Shown: positions 35,801 through 54,700, numbered from the stretch's first letter. The stretch: 64,000 nucleotides of DNA from Notospermus geniculatus (GCA_002633025.1 NMRB01001379.1:77963-141962), one strand, 5' to 3'. Notes: generated by a model not told the origin, from the letters alone. Translations and numbers: made by a program.

Positions 35801-36947
35801 GCCTGAAGGAGTCGTACAGGGTAGGTGAATAAAAAATGGCGTGAAATCCTCAAAGCTATCAAAATAAACGTGATACCGGTACTCCATGTGGGAGCTTCCT
35901 CACGCAGGTTGGCTCTCTTTTTTTGAGATGTGGAAAAAGGTGCAACAAGTTCTGCAGATTCCTCATTACTTTTAGGAAACAACTACATAACAACAACATG
36001 TTGTTGTCGTGCATTAATCATGATTGTGTATATTTCAAATTTGGTCCATTTCAGGCGTACATGAAATGGGTGAGGACACACGGCCCAGAACCATTGCTTC
36101 CTGGGATCAACCTGTCTCACAATCAGTTGTTCTTCCTAAACTATGCACAGGTGAGAAACAAAATAATACCGGTACTGTCACCAGCTAAGGTCACATGATG
36201 TCGTCTGCTCTTCTGGTCAGATATCATCTGCTCAGGTGCGTGGGAAGGCGTCTCAGAAGATGTCGCCTGCTCAGGTCAGAAGACGTCGTCAACTCAGGTC
36301 AGAAGTTGTTGTCTGCTCGGGTCAGAAGATGTCATCTGCTCAGCAGAAGATGTTGCTGGCTCAGGTCAGAAGATGTCGTCTGCTCGGCTCAGACGATGTT
36401 GCCTACTGAGGTCAGAAGATGTTACTTGCTCAGGTCAGAAGATGTCATTTGCTCAGGTCAACGATGTCGTCTGCTCTGGTCAGAAGATGTCGTCTGCTCA
36501 GGTCAGAAGATGTCGCCTGCTGAGGTCAGAAGATGTCGTCTGCTCTGGTCAGAAGATGTTGTCTGCTCAGGTCAGAAGATGTCGTCTACTCAGGTCTGTG
36601 GAAGACGTCAAATATTTGATGTTTGCTTTTCAGATTTGGTGTGGAAACATGAGGGACGAGGAAGCTCTTCAGAAAATTCGGACGTCAGTTCACAGCCCAG
36701 GTCCAATTAGGTAAGGAAACGATTCATTCAGGGGTCAAAAAGTTGAATGTGCTGCCTTTGGCGACTCAAGGCCTACATGTAGGTCATTCTTGCCATCTAC
36801 TCTATAAAGATTGCCATTGCTGAGGTATATTCCACTGTTTCTTACAGAGTAATTGGTCCACTGTCGAACTCGGAGGACTTTGCCGAAGCGTACAGCTGCC
36901 CCTCAGGGAGCAAGATGAACCCAGTGAAAAAGTGTTCAGTTTGGTGA
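17560..36947 (+). CDS. MME: Neprilysin-like M13 zinc metallopeptidase, 17 coding exons
   Basis: The exons join without a frame break into 2331 nt, or 776 residues plus stop; vertebrate neprilysin is about 750. The order is a cytosolic N-terminus (1-64), a basic stretch [11 protein letters not shown], one membrane segment (about 65-87) and then an extracellular M13 domain, so a type II ectoenzyme that trims small peptides at the cell surface is expected. Visible M13 marks are NAFY (570-573, substrate backbone binding), HEITH (611-615, two zinc ligands and the catalytic Glu), ENIADNGG (673-680, third zinc ligand Glu673), VHSPG with His738 and Arg744, and the terminal CSVW. The N-terminal ectodomain cysteines ([21 protein letters not shown]) are in place. 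Possible N-glycosylation sites include NAT, NST, NLT, NNKT and NLS. Blocks such as [18 protein letters not shown] and LLPGINL favour neprilysin over ECE or PHEX, although ECE-like branches share much of this. The orthology is by eye; the family is certain. Confidence 0.95.
18437..18554. mobile_element. Foldback MITE, GGGCC..ATATTCATAAAA family
   Basis: GGGCCTATATTCATAAAACC and its complement close the element. The interior matches 6316-6435. Located in neprilysin intron 1. Confidence 0.8.
18555..19511. other. Intron 1 sequence, nothing further supported
   Basis: A minus frame at 18931-19284 (117 codons) has no recognised domain and is left unannotated. Confidence 0.3.
19512..20560. mobile_element. 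Large inverted repeat, about 230-bp arms
   Basis: 19520-19740 and 20300-20550 are inverted copies, sharing AAAGCTGAACTGCATGAACA and GTGGCGCCACTGTATTCA. The roughly 560-bp spacer has no recognised gene. Probably a non-autonomous DNA element or two opposed dispersed repeats. Confidence 0.6.
20561..21106. other. Intron 1, nothing supported
   Basis: No gene or repeat recognised. Confidence 0.3.
21107..21180 (-). repeat. tRNA-like sequence (Ala-like anticodon TGC)
   Basis: On the minus strand the anticodon arm CCTGC-CTTGCAC-GCAGG and the T arm CCGGG-TTCGATT-CCTGG fold well. The D arm is shortened and the acceptor does not pair. Likely a tRNA pseudogene or SINE head, inside neprilysin intron 1. 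Confidence 0.55.
21189..21297. repeat. Imperfect inverted repeat GGTAAAAATCCCCC
   Basis: GGTAAAAATCCCCCGGTA pairs with CCGGGGGGATTTTTACC about 75 bp away. Confidence 0.5.
21298..22396. other. Intron 1, nothing supported
   Basis: No gene or repeat recognised. Confidence 0.3.
22397..22473 (-). repeat. tRNA-like sequence with A and B boxes
   Basis: The minus strand has TAGCCGTATGG (A box) and GGTTCGAATCC (perfect B box). The arms do not give a clean cloverleaf, so it is read as tRNA-derived. Confidence 0.5.
22950..23045 (+). mobile_element. tRNA-derived SINE-like copy
   Basis: A box TAGTTCAGTGG and B-box-like GGTTTGATTCT, followed by a tail resembling the copies at 28768, 29988 and 34966. All are in the sense orientation within neprilysin introns. 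Confidence 0.5.
23357..23398 (+). CDS. MME: Neprilysin exon 2 (42-nt microexon)
   Basis: This exon is too short for an ORF scan. It lies between TTTTCAG and GTAAAA and encodes [14 protein letters not shown], the conserved first-cysteine motif after the membrane anchor in the M13 family. Phase 1 on both sides fits exons 1 and 3 exactly. Confidence 0.9.
23453..23694. mobile_element. Foldback MITE, AAAGGCCCGTTTACAC ends
   Basis: The ends AAAGGCCCGTTTACAC and GTGTAAACCGCCCTTT pair, and the interior is full of TTGCAAC words in both directions. It begins 55 bp after exon 2. Confidence 0.75.
23734..24955 (+). repeat. 1.2-kb dispersed repeat with 145-bp internal units
   Basis: The head is TTTTTAGCTCACTGGGGTGA followed by (CGTCGTC)n. 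The body repeats GGCCGCCAGGTGGCGTAA at 145-bp steps (24236, 24381, 24526, 24671, 24816). The tail is GTGAGCACATGGTCCATGGA. A reversed partial copy with the same step and tail lies at 52640-52985. Confidence 0.85.
25213..25373. mobile_element. pogo/Tigger-type MITE
   Basis: The ends ACTGTGGAACCTC and GAGGTTCCACTGT are close to the CAGTGGAACC termini of pogo-like elements. The interior repeats GGACACCTCT. It ends just before exon 3. Confidence 0.7.
25429..25590 (+). CDS. MME: Neprilysin exon 3
   Basis: Encodes residues 111-164, including [14 protein letters not shown], a hallmark of the M13 N-terminal domain. The acceptor is CCCTGCAG and the donor is GTAAGT. A pogo-type MITE ends 55 bp before the exon, and a 15-bp minisatellite begins within a few bases of the donor. 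Confidence 0.95.
25593..26010 (+). repeat. 15-bp minisatellite next to exon 3
   Basis: Unit TTAGCTGGCAAGAGG and variants (ATTAGTTGGCAAGAG). The frame repeats SWQEV every five residues. The array begins within the splice donor of neprilysin exon 3. Confidence 0.9.
26011..26838. other. Intron 3, nothing supported
   Basis: No gene or repeat recognised. Confidence 0.3.
26839..27174. mobile_element. MITE-like element, AGTGTTATATCTAGG ends
   Basis: GTGTTATATCTAGG at the left pairs with CCTAGATATAACCC at the right. The interior contains several GTGCCCTTTT-like words. Confidence 0.6.
27594..27872 (+). mobile_element. Dispersed MITE with TAAAGCC ends, copy 1
   Basis: TAAAGCCTGATCACTGTATT pairs with AATACAGTGAGGCTTTA. 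About 220 bp of the interior matches 31294-31569 in the same orientation, including GAATTTTACGATATTTTCAA. Confidence 0.8.
27909..27992 (+). CDS. MME: Neprilysin exon 4
   Basis: Encodes residues 165-192 ([10 protein letters not shown]...ASCLNL), matching the M13 block with a conserved YxSC. Bounded by GTTTCAG and GTAAGT; phase 1 to phase 1. Confidence 0.92.
28244..28449 (+). CDS. MME: Neprilysin exon 5
   Basis: Encodes residues 193-261, with [10 protein letters not shown] and [14 protein letters not shown]. The latter is the conserved D-KNS block of M13 enzymes. Acceptor TTTTGCAG, donor GTGAGT. Confidence 0.93.
28541..28761. mobile_element. Foldback MITE in intron 5
   Basis: TTGTTCGTTTTCGTCAATTG and TGAGTTGTGATCCTTGAG pair with complements at 28690-28761. 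Confidence 0.75.
28768..28860 (+). mobile_element. tRNA-derived SINE-like copy
   Basis: B-box-like GGGTTCAATCC followed by CTTTGTACTCTCAACTG. Same family as 34966-35045. Confidence 0.5.
28866..28990. mobile_element. Foldback MITE, TGAAAGCAGGCCTTTC arm
   Basis: GAAAGCAGGCCTTTCTGTTT and CAAACAATAGAAATTC pair almost fully with the other arm, leaving a very small loop. Confidence 0.8.
29140..29515 (+). mobile_element. Dispersed foldback repeat, copy 1
   Basis: The outer arm GGCGCTGTGAGCGGTGCGAC pairs with GTCGCACTGCTCGCAGCGCC. The interior (TTACGTTATTTCCAT, CACCATCTTGTAGCAGATGA) matches 39685-40015 in the same direction. Confidence 0.75.
29606..29785 (+). CDS. MME: Neprilysin exon 6
   Basis: Encodes residues 262-321, starting with [14 protein letters not shown], one of the best conserved M13 blocks outside the active site. 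Exactly 60 codons, phase 0 at both ends. Confidence 0.94.
29988..30085 (+). mobile_element. tRNA-derived SINE-like copy
   Basis: GTTTGATTCTCGGTC and AGCTGGTCTGAAAAGATCA match the family described at 34966-35045. Confidence 0.5.
30240..30330 (-). repeat. Dispersed repeat shared with the satellite insert
   Basis: The reverse complement matches about 1466-1540, sharing GTTTCTCTGTGTGTC and a TTATTCCGTCA word. Confidence 0.55.
30416..30627 (+). CDS. MME: Neprilysin exon 7
   Basis: Encodes residues 322-391 with [11 protein letters not shown] and [10 protein letters not shown]. Acceptor TATTCCAG, donor GTAGGT, ending in phase 2. Confidence 0.92.
30749..30919 (+). repeat. 57-bp tandem repeat, 3 units
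   Basis: Units begin TGATCAGTAGGGGTCTATTA at 30749, 30806 and 30863 and differ by only a base or so. In neprilysin intron 7. Confidence 0.95.
31097..31199 (+). CDS. MME: Neprilysin exon 8
   Basis: Encodes residues 392-426 ([20 protein letters not shown]...), the helix that follows the substrate-cavity lid in the family. Acceptor CTTGTAG, donor GTGAGT. Confidence 0.92.
31294..31569 (+). mobile_element. Dispersed MITE with AAAGCCCC ends, copy 2
   Basis: CAAAGCCCCACTGTATTGAA pairs with TTGAATACAGAGGGGCTTT. It is related to 27594-27872 and ends 29 bp before neprilysin exon 9. Confidence 0.8.
31599..31820 (+). CDS. MME: Neprilysin exon 9
   Basis: Encodes residues 427-500 with [19 protein letters not shown] and [14 protein letters not shown], both standard M13 blocks. 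A dispersed MITE ends about 30 bp before the acceptor. Confidence 0.94.
32055..32132 (+). CDS. MME: Neprilysin exon 10
   Basis: Encodes residues 501-526, [13 protein letters not shown]..., matching the conserved IGYPD block. Acceptor ATTTCAG, donor GTAAAT, 26 codons in phase 0. Confidence 0.92.
32426..32529 (+). CDS. MME: Neprilysin exon 11
   Basis: Encodes residues 527-560, including [13 protein letters not shown] and LRKPVDKDK. It ends in phase 2, and the next exon completes the K-W junction found in neprilysins. Confidence 0.92.
33112..33326. mobile_element. Foldback MITE, AGAGGTTCTTCACTGACGTC ends, copy 1
   Basis: AGAGGTTCTTCACTGACGTC pairs with the complement at 33307-33326. The interior carries TTTTGACG and GGCCGTCAAATGGC in both directions. 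A second copy, reversed, is at 47552-47776. Confidence 0.85.
33399..33577 (+). CDS. MME: Neprilysin exon 12 (active site)
   Basis: Encodes residues 561-620 with [13 protein letters not shown] and [10 protein letters not shown]. The two zinc-binding histidines (611, 615) and the catalytic Glu612 are intact. Acceptor TTTCCAAG, donor GTGAGG. Confidence 0.96.
33651..34952. mobile_element. 1.3-kb non-autonomous DNA element rich in CGTTT
   Basis: The ends AGGGATCGTCTCCAAA and TTTTGGAGACGATCCCT pair. About 300 bp at each side is packed with AAACGAA/TTCGTTT words. The centre has two copies of a roughly 90-bp block containing GACTTCTGAGGTC (34208-34310 and 34448-34535). No transposase frame. It fills most of neprilysin intron 12. 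Confidence 0.75.
34966..35045 (+). mobile_element. tRNA-derived SINE-like copy
   Basis: Family words: GGCTTTGATTCTCGGT, CTTTGTGCTCTCAACTGG and TCTGGAAGGAT. Only the B-box side of the tRNA part is clear. Confidence 0.5.
35460..35590 (+). CDS. MME: Neprilysin exon 13
   Basis: Encodes residues 621-664 ([14 protein letters not shown]..., [10 protein letters not shown]). The donor is GTTGGT, a weaker match to consensus than the other donors of this gene. Confidence 0.93.
35755..35820 (+). CDS. MME: Neprilysin exon 14 (third zinc ligand)
   Basis: Encodes residues 665-686 with [15 protein letters not shown]. Glu673 is the expected third zinc ligand and Asp677 the conserved acidic partner. 22 codons in phase 0. 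Confidence 0.95.
36055..36150 (+). CDS. MME: Neprilysin exon 15
   Basis: Encodes residues 687-718 ([18 protein letters not shown]..., QLFFLNYAQ). A 23-bp minisatellite fills most of the following intron. Confidence 0.94.
36200..36600 (+). repeat. 23-bp minisatellite, second locus
   Basis: The unit GTCAGAAGATGTCGTCTGC plus TCAG fills neprilysin intron 15. It is the same unit as at 15618-15895 but in the opposite orientation. Confidence 0.9.
36634..36710 (+). CDS. MME: Neprilysin exon 16
   Basis: Encodes residues 719-743 ([13 protein letters not shown]..., TSVHSPGPI) with the conserved transition-state His738. Acceptor GCTTTTCAG, donor GTAAGG. Confidence 0.94.
36848..36947 (+). CDS. MME: Neprilysin exon 17 (C-terminus and stop)
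   Basis: Encodes residues 744-776, ending NPVKKCSVW and TGA. M13 enzymes typically end in C-x-V-W, where the Cys pairs with the ectodomain and the Trp packs in the core. The exon completes Arg744 across the splice. Confidence 0.94.
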
Positions 36948-37483
36948 AGTGTGTGAGACAGATGAGGCCACCGACGTCATAATGGCTGCATGTTCTACTG
37001 CAGACTATATCTGTCGGTGTCACCTTTGGACAGAAATGTCAAGTTATAGAGGGGGCAGCTGTATGTCTGTGGGTCACCAGTTTCCTCCTACATTCATGAA
37101 CGTGTACCGGTACGTGCCATTAGAATTTGAAAGTGACCACAGGCCTTCATTTCAAGATGGGTGCACGACATGCTGCTCAGATTTGACAATGATTGAAAGA
37201 ATGAATTTTTTTTCTGGCATTGATGAAAATCATCTTGTAAATAATTCTTGCCCTGTATCATTATTAGCTTGTTTTTTGACAAAATCTTCTTCGCACAAAT
37301 ATTAGGCCAATGTACTGCTTGTAATCTGTCTGACTTGTCCTTGTGGATCAATTGTGCTTGTTTTTGATTATATAAATATATCACCGGCCTACCATTTGAG
37401 TCACCTTGGGCTGGACTGTTCTGTAATTCACTAAATTGATTATCAGTTGTTAAAGTTAGCGAAATTTGAAGAATCGCCTAAAG

Positions 37484-37938
37484 GCGGTGACAGACTGGCG
37501 CGTAAGCAACACGTCGGGAAAGCGTTCAACCAATCAGGGAGGCGGTAACACTGACCGAAGCATCTACCGGAGAATCTGATTGGCGGAACGCCTGCGTGAT
37601 GAGTTGCATCATCTTCGATGATCGAAGGCCGATCTGCTCACCACAACGTTACATCGCACATCACCCTTCGAGAAATAGACCAGTCGACGGCGTATCTTGC
37701 CAACTTTACCGGTCGACCAATCATATTGCACTTTATATCGGGTCTTCGGCTACCACTATTTGTACCATGATTCAAATTTTACAACACCGACTCTGATTGG
37801 CCTCTTCTTCTCGCGGCGGCAGATACGCCGTGGACCGGTCAATTTTTCGAAGGGTGATTTGCGATGGTAACGCAGTGGAGAGCAGATCGGCCTTCGATTA
37901 ACGCAGATGCGTTGCATATGCGCCAGTCTGTCACCGGC
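37484..37938. mobile_element. 455-bp foldback downstream of neprilysin
   Basis: GGCGGTGACAGACTGGCGC pairs with GCGCCAGTCTGTCACCGG. Inner arms GAAGGCCGATCTGCTC and CACCCTTCGA also pair. Confidence 0.7.
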
Positions 37939-38507
37939 TTCAGACAGTCAGCCATCTCACAAGAATGAATTAAATGCCTGGCATCATGTTGGCTTCCTCT
38001 CTCCTGATTGTCTGGCTTTGAGCCTGAAAAAACTGATGCTTGGTACTTCTGCTAACAAAGGACAACGATATGTAATTCTGAATGCGTTGGTTGAATCTTG
38101 AAATTACCGGTACTTTACCGGTACCGTACTTCTTGTATATTTTTGGACCATTATTTCTTGGTATAAACAGTTTGCTGTTTTCCTGTGTTCAGAAAACATG
38201 GTACAATTTTAGAGTTTACGGATCGTTATACATGAGACATGAGTTGTTTCTTTCTATTTTTATAATCTTCCAACTTTACTGTTTTAAGGTGTGTTTTGTT
38301 GGTCTTCAGTCTTTTATATCACATATTGTTATATCATATTCTATGTATGACTTGATGTTTACATATCATTATCTTTATTATCTATATAGAGTATTGTATC
38401 TATATATCTAGATATCGTCTAAAGAGACTCCATTATATCAAAAATAGATAAGCGAGTGATCTTATTGAGATATCATCTATATAATCCCTATATCATCTTA
38501 GATTCCC

Positions 38508-38738
38508 TATAGAGCTTGTGCAGCGGCTCATTATGACGTCACTTTTGACTGGCAGTCCGCCATGCTGGCGGTCAACGACAAAGTGCACCACGTGCAGATC
38601 GCGTCATGTTGAAGACGCAACACTTCACTTGCGCTGACGACAAACTGCACCACGTGGGTCGCCGACGTCATTTGACGTTAGTTTGACCGGCAAGATGGCG
38701 GATTTTTTCGTGATGACGTCATCTGCACAAGCTCTATA
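38508..38738. mobile_element. Foldback MITE, TATAGAGCTTGTGCAG ends
   Basis: TATAGAGCTTGTGCAG pairs with CTGCACAAGCTCTATA. Inner arms contain GACGTCA and CTGCACCACGTG words. Confidence 0.75.
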
Positions 38739-39684
38739 TCATCTATATGCGACTGTGTCTTTGTCATTGGTTGTGATTTTGTGATCTTGTGTCATCAAGT
38801 TGGGACACTGTTGATGGTCAAACACCGAAACTTTCGTGTCCTATGTTACCTATTTCACTTGTTCCAATAGTGTATATTTCAAAAATTCTCATGGTGAAAG
38901 CAAATTTTCTCTGTATTTCTGTAACTAGTGGAAATAAATCCTGAGAATAATGGTTGCTGGAAGGAATCTAACCAGTTTGCTGCGCATTGGTTATGCAGTA
39001 TCATAAACTTGGCAATTCCGAACACATGATTTGACGATTACCGGTACCGGTACATAAAATCTAATTCTTAGTTTCATTGTAGAATTATAGTTGGCACCAC
39101 CTTAATTTGCAGGGGCCTCTGCAGCAGCTGATGCAGCGAAAAGGTTATTGCTGCCCTGTCGAGTCTCGTTAAGTTTTATATAAAGTTTGTCTGGTCTTTC
39201 GTCGTGTCAGTCATGTGTGCAGTATAGCCGTTGTTGTAATGTACTTTTGTGTTCAAATATGATAGGCCTACTTGTAAATGTAAATAATTAGGGAAGATTT
39301 GGGGGCGGGGAATCAGGAAAACCCTCGGACACGTCCTTTGGGATGGAAACACAGTTGACTTGTTAGAAAAGTACCGGTATCTGAAAGCCCGATTTTTCCT
39401 GAAAGGCCTATAACGTGGCTTTCTTCAGGTGCCACAACTATTAGCATGATAAGGCCTAACACTGTCAGGCTGATTGGTCAAGACATCAATTGAAAACCAG
39501 TTCATGTCAATTTCTTCTTGAATTTTGGAAAAGCATTGATGTTAGTGTTGCTATATCGATGAATCCTGCATAAAGCTGCTGTGACCGTGTTGTCAGAAAG
39601 TAACAATCCCCATCCATGATGGTACCACCGGTACCTCATCTGATCAATGGGAAGTGTGGTCCCGGCTATTATAGAAGGATCACA

Positions 39685-40015
39685 TTGAAAATGGTGCTGT
39701 GACCAAAGTTTCTTTTTCTTAACGTTATTTCCATTAGTTCTGATGTGAAGACAACACTTTTGTTTCGTTCGCCTGGCATTAAAATTTACATCATCTTGTA
39801 GCAGATGAAATGAATTTACTGCATTTTTGGTGCTTTATTTTTTTAACGAAGAGATAGTTGAATGAGGTAGCGATAATGGCAACATCTTTATCTCATTATT
39901 CCTGTAGAAATAGGCCTATGTCGACTGACAGCTCATTTCATTTCATGACACAACAACAATTGCGTCAATGACGTCGCTTCGGTCAGCACTGGTTGCAACG
40001 CTCGTAATGAAAAGA
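39685..40015 (+). mobile_element. Dispersed repeat, copy 2
   Basis: Matches 29140-29515 along about 300 bp with indels, sharing GACGTCGCTTCGGTC at the right side. The left terminal arm is weaker here. Confidence 0.7.
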
Positions 40016-40200
40016 ATGCCGGTTCCGATCATTGAAGAAGTTGTTTCTGGTACCGGTACTGAAAGGGTTAAACTCGACGAAGCACAAATTTTTGTGGGGA
40101 ACATCTTTGTGTGGATTAACTATCTTTATGTGAACATATCATTTATTGTATGTTTGTGATCTTTTGTAATTTTGTAAATTATGATGTCAAAGAATAAATC

Positions 40201-40826
40201 GTGAAAATAACGAGAGTGGTTATGTAATTTTATTAGAATCTTTTATGTGCTATATAGTACAGGAACATCCTTTGGTCTGAGGACTTTTATTCAAGTCTAC
40301 CCACATTTAGCTGAGAAACTGTCCTTTGAGACCGAAAGACATGATACCGTACTGTATAGTGATACTGGTGTGGTTTAGTTATCACCTACTCCAGGTGGCG
40401 TTTTGAATTAGCATTACCTGACCTATGATTTTCACAGACTGATCCTTTGTCCTCAAGCTGTAATGGTGGAACGGTGCAAGGACAAGGGACCAGTCTACAA
40501 AAAACGTCTGGGTTGGGATGGTCGGGTAACAGGCACATGGGTAAGGAGAACCAGACTACCACAAAGAGAACATGTTGGCTTACAGTTGAATGCATTTTAT
40601 CATATACATAGTTACTGTAGTAAAACATCACAGACTGCAACAAAATATATTTTGAGTAACAACATAGACTCTATGCAAGTTAATTTGGTATATAAATTTA
40701 GTACGAATCGCCTATTTTCGCTTGTCTGAGAATGAACTGCTGGATTCATCTAATTTGCATATCAGAATGAGAAATCATGAAAATCAGATAGTAATACCCA
40801 AAATGTGTGACGTAATACAAAATTTG
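40201..40826. other. Intergenic sequence before spermidine synthase
   Basis: No gene seen. A short direct repeat (TTGCATATCAKAATGAGAAA, about 69 bp apart) ends in the first-exon region. Confidence 0.35.
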
Positions 40827-40873
40827 CATATCATAATGAGAAATCACGAAATCTGTTAGTTTCTGTTTATGAA

Positions 40874-40881
40874 TGACGTCA
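40874..40881. promoter_or_regulatory. CRE-type palindrome TGACGTCA upstream of SRM exon 1 copy 1
   Basis: A perfect TGACGTCA lies 161 bp before the start codon and is present at the same offset in copy 2 (42588-42595). CREB/ATF factors bind this site. The position suits a promoter, but no TSS evidence is available. Confidence 0.45.
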
Positions 40882-41034
40882 TGAATTAGTGTGTACCTAG
40901 TCTCGCGCAGCCAACCATTTTGTTCCGCAGTGTCGCTACACAAAATTGCTCTTCCCCAGATTCACAACAGCGCCTGGGTGACCGAGACTCGACTAAAAGC
41001 ACGTGTGTGTGAATCGTGTTGTCAAAATTGTGAA

Positions 41035-51816
<10,782 letters not shown>

Positions 51817-52639
51817 TCGCTGAAGAAGGCAAGCGACGGAGATGGAACAAAAGGGGAAATTCTGTAGCAGTTAGACACAACACTGCCATCTGATTGGATG
51901 TTAAATACATGTAAATGCTTGAGTGGCGATAAAAAAGTTGTATCCATTCAATTTATATTGTACTGTACTCAAATGCTAGTGCTGGTGGTTTTTCCAAGTG
52001 CATCTTTGTAGTTGATTACAATGATAAACCTCTCAATCTTAAGTTTCTAGTCGCTAGAGTTTTGCATTAAAATAGCACGGGGAGCAATTTTCATTCGATT
52101 CTCAGTAGATTTTCAGTAGGTTCTGTTGCAAACTTGTCTAGTAGTTTTATTCTGCGAACTTCCAGATTTTGCTGGGAATCAGTTCAAAGATTTACATTTC
52201 AAACAGGCCCAACTGAGACATAAATTTCTTGAGTCCAATGACTGTTTGATCAGATGTACGGGTGCCAGTGACTTGCAATCATAACCAACAAAGTGTTCAC
52301 ATCTGATTACTGGTGTATCTTTTAAAGCCCACTTGTAATTGGTGAAAGTGGAAAAAAGAATAGTCTTGATAAAAGAGTAAACTTACCTGGTGTTTGGCTT
52401 CATTCTTCCTGTGTTAATGCTGCTTCGGTCGCAGCTAAGCTGCATCCATCTAAACTTGGAGTCTCAGCCGTCCAGGTCGAGTGCACGAATGAACAGAAGG
52501 ACCTGAGGGAAACCCGAGCAGATGCGGTGCATTCTTCATGCTACCTTCCACCATCTTCCAGTCTATGCTATGATGGATCGCAATGTTGGCCTCCTGAAAA
52601 AGGAAGAATTAAATGTATTTTGCAGCAGACAGCATGCAA
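51817..52639 (+). other. Spermidine synthase 3' UTR candidate and flank
   Basis: Follows the tentative stop. ATTAAA at about 52069 is the nearest poly(A)-like signal. No other gene seen. Confidence 0.3.
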
Positions 52640-52985
52640 AAATGAAATGGTCCATGGACCAGGTGCTCACCCGTTTGGACAAAATAGTGTAATGCCAGAG
52701 AGAGCTTAGGTACAGTTGTGAGTGATGAGCAATCTGGGTCAAGTCTGAAGTTGCAGGACTTTGATGATTTTTGGGTTATGCCACCTGGCGGCCATATTGG
52801 ATGTCCGATCAGGGCAAAACTTCACCTGCACAGAAAGGTCATCTAGAGGAGCCACATAGTACATTTGAGCGCTCTGGGTCAAGTCATTCCTGAGTTATAG
52901 CGCATTTGATGATTTTCGGGTTACGCCACCTGGCGGCCATATTGGAAGTTTAATCAGGCCGAAATTTGACGTGCTTGTACAGGTC
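52640..52985 (-). repeat. Reversed partial copy of the 145-bp-unit dispersed repeat
   Basis: Contains GCCACCTGGCGGCCATATTG at 145-bp spacing (52780, 52925) and the terminal TGGTCCATGGACCAGGTGCT. Truncated relative to 23734-24955. Confidence 0.85.
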
Positions 52986-53310
52986 AGGGAGATTTTATTC
53001 AAATTTTAATTAGACACGTTCATTTTGGTGGTGGGGTGGAAATAGCCATGCCCATCATGAGGGAGAGCCCCTGGCCTGCTATATCCTTAGCCTATCTCAG
53101 AGACGATACGGCTGAAAACTGCGCAGGCGTAGCGCAGGAATAAAACAAGATCTTTATGCATGCGCAATTCTTCTGCCGTATCAATAGCCAATGATTGTAC
53201 ATCATCGTCATTTTTAGAGCCACGATAGCCATAGTTGACTTTGGGCTCCACCGAGTATATATCGTAACGTAATACGGTGCCAAAGGTACGCTTAGGTGCA
53301 GACAGTTAGA

Positions 53311-53513
53311 ATAAAATCTGTACGGATACGGCAGTGAACTGAACATCATGCGCAGTGCATCCTCCCACAGCAGGGCTTTGGTCTCGTTCCTCTTCATACA
53401 CTCCACACAAAGTTTGTGTGAGCGGATGAAGAGGAGCGAGGTAAATACCCCTGCTGTGGGAGGATGGCGCAGTGTAACATTACAACAAGACTGCCGTATC
53501 CCCAGAATTTATA
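53311..53513. mobile_element. Foldback element, CTGTACGGATACGGCAGT arm
   Basis: The arms include GCAGTGCATCCTCCCACAGC and its complement. The loop is about 30 bp. The repeated coding-like frames on both strands are shadows. Confidence 0.75.
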
Positions 53514-54408
53514 CCGGTATCTTTACGACTGCCGTACCCGTCGTCGTCCGTAGCCAAGCCAGGGCCAACAATAGGGCCTACAAGCCTGGTGGCGTTAAGG
53601 TTCACGTAGTGAAATTATCGAAAAAAATATCGCAACTGAGGGACATGCAGGGCACCATTTTAGAAATTCTGAACTTCCAATACCCGACATAACCCTAAGG
53701 ATATAGTCCATTGCTTTGCCACCAGAGAAGTTATGGCACTACACGTAGAATCCAGGCGGTGCTCATCCAGGAGGCGATTACCTACACTCGACGGCCGGTA
53801 GCCTGCTTTGTTCACCCACGTGGTGATGATCGACTCATTATTCACAGGGGAGGCAGGCAAGGTGTGTTGATTTCTAATTAGGCGTTTCATAAGAGTTATC
53901 TACATTAATAATTCATACCTTCTCTCAAAAATCGGCTAGTTTATTGTAACCTTTCTCCCACAAAATGTATCATTTTACGCAAACAGCAAATTCGTTTGTG
54001 ATGTTGACTTATATCTAACAATCCTGAAACCCCTACGCTTCCAATAATAGGCTCGTCCTGCCTGTGTTATTATGCCATGTATTGGATATCGCGAATGCAC
54101 TGGGCATTAAACGCAATTTTTAGGTCAACTAACGAATATTATGGCCCCAGAAGAAATCCGAAGCAGCAAATGCATATCTACTTTTAACTTATTAAGGTTA
54201 TTCACTAAAAGTTCATCTCTATCGAAGGTTATCCGATTTTATTGGCTTCCAATCTTCAGCCTCACAATGAAAGTTTCCTGCGTGAGTGCGAAGCCCTGGT
54301 TATGATAATGTGCATAACCGCGCTATCGAAGAGTGAATCGGGCAAAACCGGTATGAAAATAATGGTCACTACGTGAACCAATAATAGCCCTAACACTGTT
54401 CCTGACCC
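53514..54408. other. Intergenic, nothing supported
   Basis: No gene recognised. Confidence 0.3.
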
Positions 54409-54453
54409 TAACAATAGCCCTAACCTAACAGTGTTAGGTTAGGGCTATTGTTA
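54409..54453. repeat. 45-bp perfect palindrome built from CCCTAAC words
   Basis: TAACAATAGCCCTAACCTAA continues to a single central G and then its exact complement. The CCCTAAC words recur just to the left (54388-54408). Confidence 0.9.
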
Positions 54454-54499
54454 GTGGCTGTGGTCAGGTGGTGGGGGATTCATATGCATGCAGAGATGC

Positions 54500-54700
54500 A
54501 TGCACGCACACACACACACACACGCACACGCGATCACACTCACAGCACAGGCACAGCGCTGTCGGTGCGCAGCCGCAGAAGCCTAGGCCTAGCTAGGCCT
54601 AGGCTACCGATTGAAAAATTATGACTCTTAATTAGGCGTAGGCCTAGGCCTAGGCCTAGCTACCGGTAGGCCTAGGCCTAGGCCTACTCTGACATGCCCC
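54500..54700. repeat. CA microsatellite and TAGGCC repeat patch
   Basis: A (CA)n run at about 54506-54530 is followed by runs of TAGGCC at 54581-54605 and 54637-54690. Confidence 0.85.

Larger units (their letters stand above)
36948..40200 (+). other. 3' flank of the neprilysin gene, possible long 3' UTR
   Basis: No further M13 exon or other gene is visible. AATAAA occurs at about 38933 and at 40193; the second follows a TTTTGTAATTTTGTAAATT tract typical of 3' ends. The tract also holds two foldbacks (37484-37938, 38508-38738) and one copy of a dispersed repeat (39685-40015), so the true end of the transcript cannot be fixed by eye. Confidence 0.35.

Noticed and set aside
53348-53692. 114-codon + frame
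   Set aside because: Most of its start is a foldback arm (53311-53513), and no motif is visible downstream.
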